Positions 29,481 to 31,479 of a DNA stretch of 31,479 nucleotides are shown piece after piece; the stretch's first letter is position 1, and the number at the start of each line of letters is the position of its first letter. The notes below the pieces were generated by a model. It worked only from the letters and a program-made list of their open reading frames with translations. It was not told the DNA's origin and made no database searches. Made by a program: the position numbers and the translations under genes. Source of the DNA: Synechococcaceae bacterium WB4_1_0192 (lineage in GTDB: Bacteria > Cyanobacteriota > Cyanobacteriia > PCC-6307 > Cyanobiaceae); assembly GCA_009926195.1 (NCBI GenBank), contig RFPK01000002.1:1-31479 (forward strand), written 5' to 3'.

Positions 29481-31010
29481 GTGAGCCAGCGACAGCCCGG
29501 TGCCGATCCCACCGCCATGTCAACACTCTCTGAAGTCGTGGCGGAGCGTCCCGATAAGCCGGAGGAGGCCTGCGGGGTGTTCGCGGTGCTGGCGGCGGAT
29601 CAGCCCGTGGCCAATCTCACCTACTTCGGTCTCTACGCCCTGCAGCACCGCGGTCAGGAATCGGCTGGCATCGCCGTGTTCGACGGTCCCCAGGATGGCC
29701 GTCTGCAGGTGCGCCTGCACAAGGACATGGGCCTGGTCAGTCAGGTGTTCGATCAGGAGGTGCTCGAGCGCCTGCCGGGTCACCTGGCCATCGGCCACAA
29801 CCGCTACTCCACCACCGGCAGCAGCAAGGCCTGCAACGCCCAGCCGGTGGTGCTCAACACCCGCCTCGGCGCCTTCGCCTTCGCCCACAACGGCAACCTG
29901 GTCAACGCGGCAGAGCTGCGCCAGGCCATCGCCGCCGATACCCCCGAGGTGGAGTTCACCTCCACCACCGATTCGGAGTTGATCGCCTTTGCGATTCAGC
30001 GAGCGGTCAACGGCGGGCTCGACTGGGATGCAGCCATCCGCGTCGCCGCCGAACGCTGTCGCGGCGCCTTCAGTCTGGTGATCGGCACCCCCGAGGGTCT
30101 GTTCGCCCTGCGCGACGGCCATGGCATCCGGCCGCTGGTGTTCGGCCACATGGGTGAGCCCGATCAAGCCCAGTGGGTGGTGAGCAGTGAGACCTGCGGT
30201 CTCGACATCATCGGCGCCGTCTACGACGGCGATGTGCAGCCCGGCGAGATCATCCATTTCCGCCTGGGTGACGCCACTCCCAGCCGCAGCCCCTGGACCA
30301 GCGAACCCGCCAAGCTGTGCGTGTTCGAGATGATCTATTTCGCCAGGCCTGACAGCCGTTTCTTCGGCGAGTCGCTCTACAGCTACCGGGTGCGCATCGG
30401 TGAGGCCCTGGCCCGCGAAACCCCGGTCGAGGCCGACATCGTGATCGGTGTGCCCGATTCCGGAATCCCGGCGGCGATCGGTTACTCGCAGCTGAGCGGC
30501 ATTCCCTTCGGTGATGGCCTGATCAAGAACCGCTATGTGGGCCGCACCTTCATTCAACCCACCCAGGCGATGCGCGAGGCGGGCATCCGCGTCAAGCTCA
30601 ACCCCCTGCCCGATGTGCTCGCGGGTAAGCGGGTGGTCGTGATCGACGACTCGATCGTGCGCGGCACCACCAGCCGCAAGCTGGTGGCCGCCATTCGCGA
30701 TGCCGGCGCCACCGAGGTGCACATGCGGATCAGCTCTCCCCCGGTGACGCACCCCTGCTTCTACGGCATCGACACCGACACCCAGGACCAGCTGATCGCC
30801 GCCCGCCTCACCCTGGCCGAGATCGCTGCCCACCTCGGTGTTGACTCTCTCGCCTACCTCAGCAAGGAAGGCATGGTTGAGGCGGCCCAGGCGAACAGCG
30901 GCCACTTCTGCACCGCCTGCTTCGACGGTGCCTATCCGATCGCCATGGATGAGAGCGTCAGCGGCAGCAAGCTGATGCTGGAGCCCAAGGGGATCGCGGC
31001 CACCCTCTGA
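29481..31010 (+). CDS. purF: Amidophosphoribosyltransferase
   Basis: PurF makes phosphoribosylamine from PRPP and glutamine, the first committed step of purine synthesis. Key parts are the N-terminal nucleophile Cys31 in EEACGVFAV, which is exposed by removal of a propeptide; GLYALQHRGQESAGI; HNRYSTTG; the PRPP loop VVVIDDSIVRGTTS; and C-terminal cysteines (HPCFYGID, CTACFDGAYP) that with an upstream cysteine can hold the 4Fe-4S cluster of Bacillus-type enzymes. The start is chosen at GTG 29481 (509 residues) because AAGGTGGG lies about 9 nt upstream; GTG 29469 and ATG 29517 are in frame alternatives and change only propeptide length. Follows purL; convergent with lysC, 21 nt apart. Confidence 0.96.
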   Translation: MSQRQPGADPTAMSTLSEVVAERPDKPEEACGVFAVLAADQPVANLTYFGLYALQHRGQESAGIAVFDGPQDGRLQVRLHKDMGLVSQVFDQEVLERLPGHLAIGHNRYSTTGSSKACNAQPVVLNTRLGAFAFAHNGNLVNAAELRQAIAADTPEVEFTSTTDSELIAFAIQRAVNGGLDWDAAIRVAAERCRGAFSLVIGTPEGLFALRDGHGIRPLVFGHMGEPDQAQWVVSSETCGLDIIGAVYDGDVQPGEIIHFRLGDATPSRSPWTSEPAKLCVFEMIYFARPDSRFFGESLYSYRVRIGEALARETPVEADIVIGVPDSGIPAAIGYSQLSGIPFGDGLIKNRYVGRTFIQPTQAMREAGIRVKLNPLPDVLAGKRVVVIDDSIVRGTTSRKLVAAIRDAGATEVHMRISSPPVTHPCFYGIDTDTQDQLIAARLTLAEIAAHLGVDSLAYLSKEGMVEAAQANSGHFCTACFDGAYPIAMDESVSGSKLMLEPKGIAATL

Positions 31011-31031
31011 GCCAGAGGCGTTCCAAGCCCG

Positions 31032-31479
31032 TCACACCGGCGCTTCGGTCCCTTCCGCCTTGTGGACCACGCTGCCGCCCAGGCCGAAGGCGCTGTGAAC
31101 CACCTGCAGCGCCTTCACCCCATCGGCTTCCGGCACCACGCAGCTGGTGCGGATTTCACTGGTGGCGATCATCTCGATGTTCACGCCCGCATTCGCCAGG
31201 GAGCGGAACATGCGTGCGGCGGTGCCGGCGGTGCAGGTCATGCCGGCGCCCACCGCGCTGACACGGGCGATGGCCATCCCCTCTTCGAAGCTGGCGCCGG
31301 GCCACTGGTTGAGCAGTGGTTGCAGAGTGGTGCGGGCCCGCTCCAGGTCGTCGCGCTTGAGGCAGAAGCCCATGTCGCGGCTCTGGTGCTCCCCGCTGCC
31401 GTGCAGACGCTCCGATTGCACGATGGCATCCAGGCTGATGCCGGCATCGGCCAGGGTGCGGCATACGGCCGCCGCCGTG
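31032..31479 (-). CDS. lysC: Aspartate kinase, C-terminal regulatory part (runs off the window)
   Basis: About 149 C-terminal residues are present, ending at a TGA at 31032-31034; the N-terminal kinase domain lies outside the window. The visible part is tandem ACT-type regulatory sequence: TAAAVCRTLADAGISLDAIV, the DMGFCLKRDDLERA strand, VSAVGAGMTCTAGTAARMFR, and the signature NIEMIATSEIRTSCVV with VKALQVVHSAFGL. These ACT domains bind lysine and/or threonine and give feedback control of the first step of the aspartate amino-acid family. The enzyme feeds the pathway that ends at the thrC product encoded earlier in the window. It converges with purF. Confidence 0.94.
   Translation of the reverse strand, partial: TAAAVCRTLADAGISLDAIVQSERLHGSGEHQSRDMGFCLKRDDLERARTTLQPLLNQWPGASFEEGMAIARVSAVGAGMTCTAGTAARMFRSLANAGVNIEMIATSEIRTSCVVPEADGVKALQVVHSAFGLGGSVVHKAEGTEAPV

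Overview
The window is about 31 kb of GC-rich core genome from a picocyanobacterium of the Synechococcus/Cyanobium lineage. The evidence is a Ycf37-like photosystem I assembly protein, a Psb34-like photosystem II assembly peptide, the sulfolipid genes sqdB and sqdX, a DUF1400 protein found in cyanobacteria, a putative photorespiratory aminotransferase, and a cluster of DnaA-box-like sites directly upstream of dnaN. GTG and TTG starts are common. No phage, insertion sequence, CRISPR array, rRNA or riboswitch was recognised.

Layout. 1-2222 (minus): the N-terminal part of a membrane glycosyltransferase and a SpoIID/LytB-type lipoprotein candidate. 2318-3468 (plus): rpmI, rplT, ycf37. 3533-4105 (minus): a protein of unknown function, divergent from thiG. 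4159-7683 (plus): thiG, psb34-like, sqdB, sqdX. 7659-13387 (minus): a tight cluster reading cbiD, guaA, two unknown proteins, mrdA. 13462-14779 (plus): a class V aminotransferase, a terminator-like hairpin and tRNA-Gly(CCC). 14826-20370 (minus): recN, uvrA and a compositionally atypical membrane protein, with a LexA-type operator in front of recN. 20565-24415 (plus): an ABC1/UbiB-family kinase-like protein, a DUF1400 protein and thrC, closed by a strong terminator. 24502-24897: likely oriC. 24898-31010 (plus): dnaN, a PRC-barrel protein, purL, purF. 31032-31479 (minus): the C-terminal end of aspartate kinase lysC.

How the genes work together. Most genes are housekeeping: translation (L35, L20), purine synthesis (PurL, PurF, GuaA), threonine/lysine branch (LysC, ThrC), thiamine (ThiG), corrinoid synthesis (CbiD), envelope (PBP2, SpoIID, glycosyltransferase), thylakoid lipids and photosystem assembly (SqdB, SqdX, Psb34, Ycf37), DNA repair (RecN, UvrA) and replication (DnaN, oriC). 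The observations I rate highest are the candidate origin, a LexA site with three evenly spaced half-sites before a recN-uvrA run, the psb34-sqdB-sqdX linkage, and a lower-GC membrane gene sitting between tRNA-Gly and uvrA. I did not find a clearly new multi-gene system; the accessory content is small.
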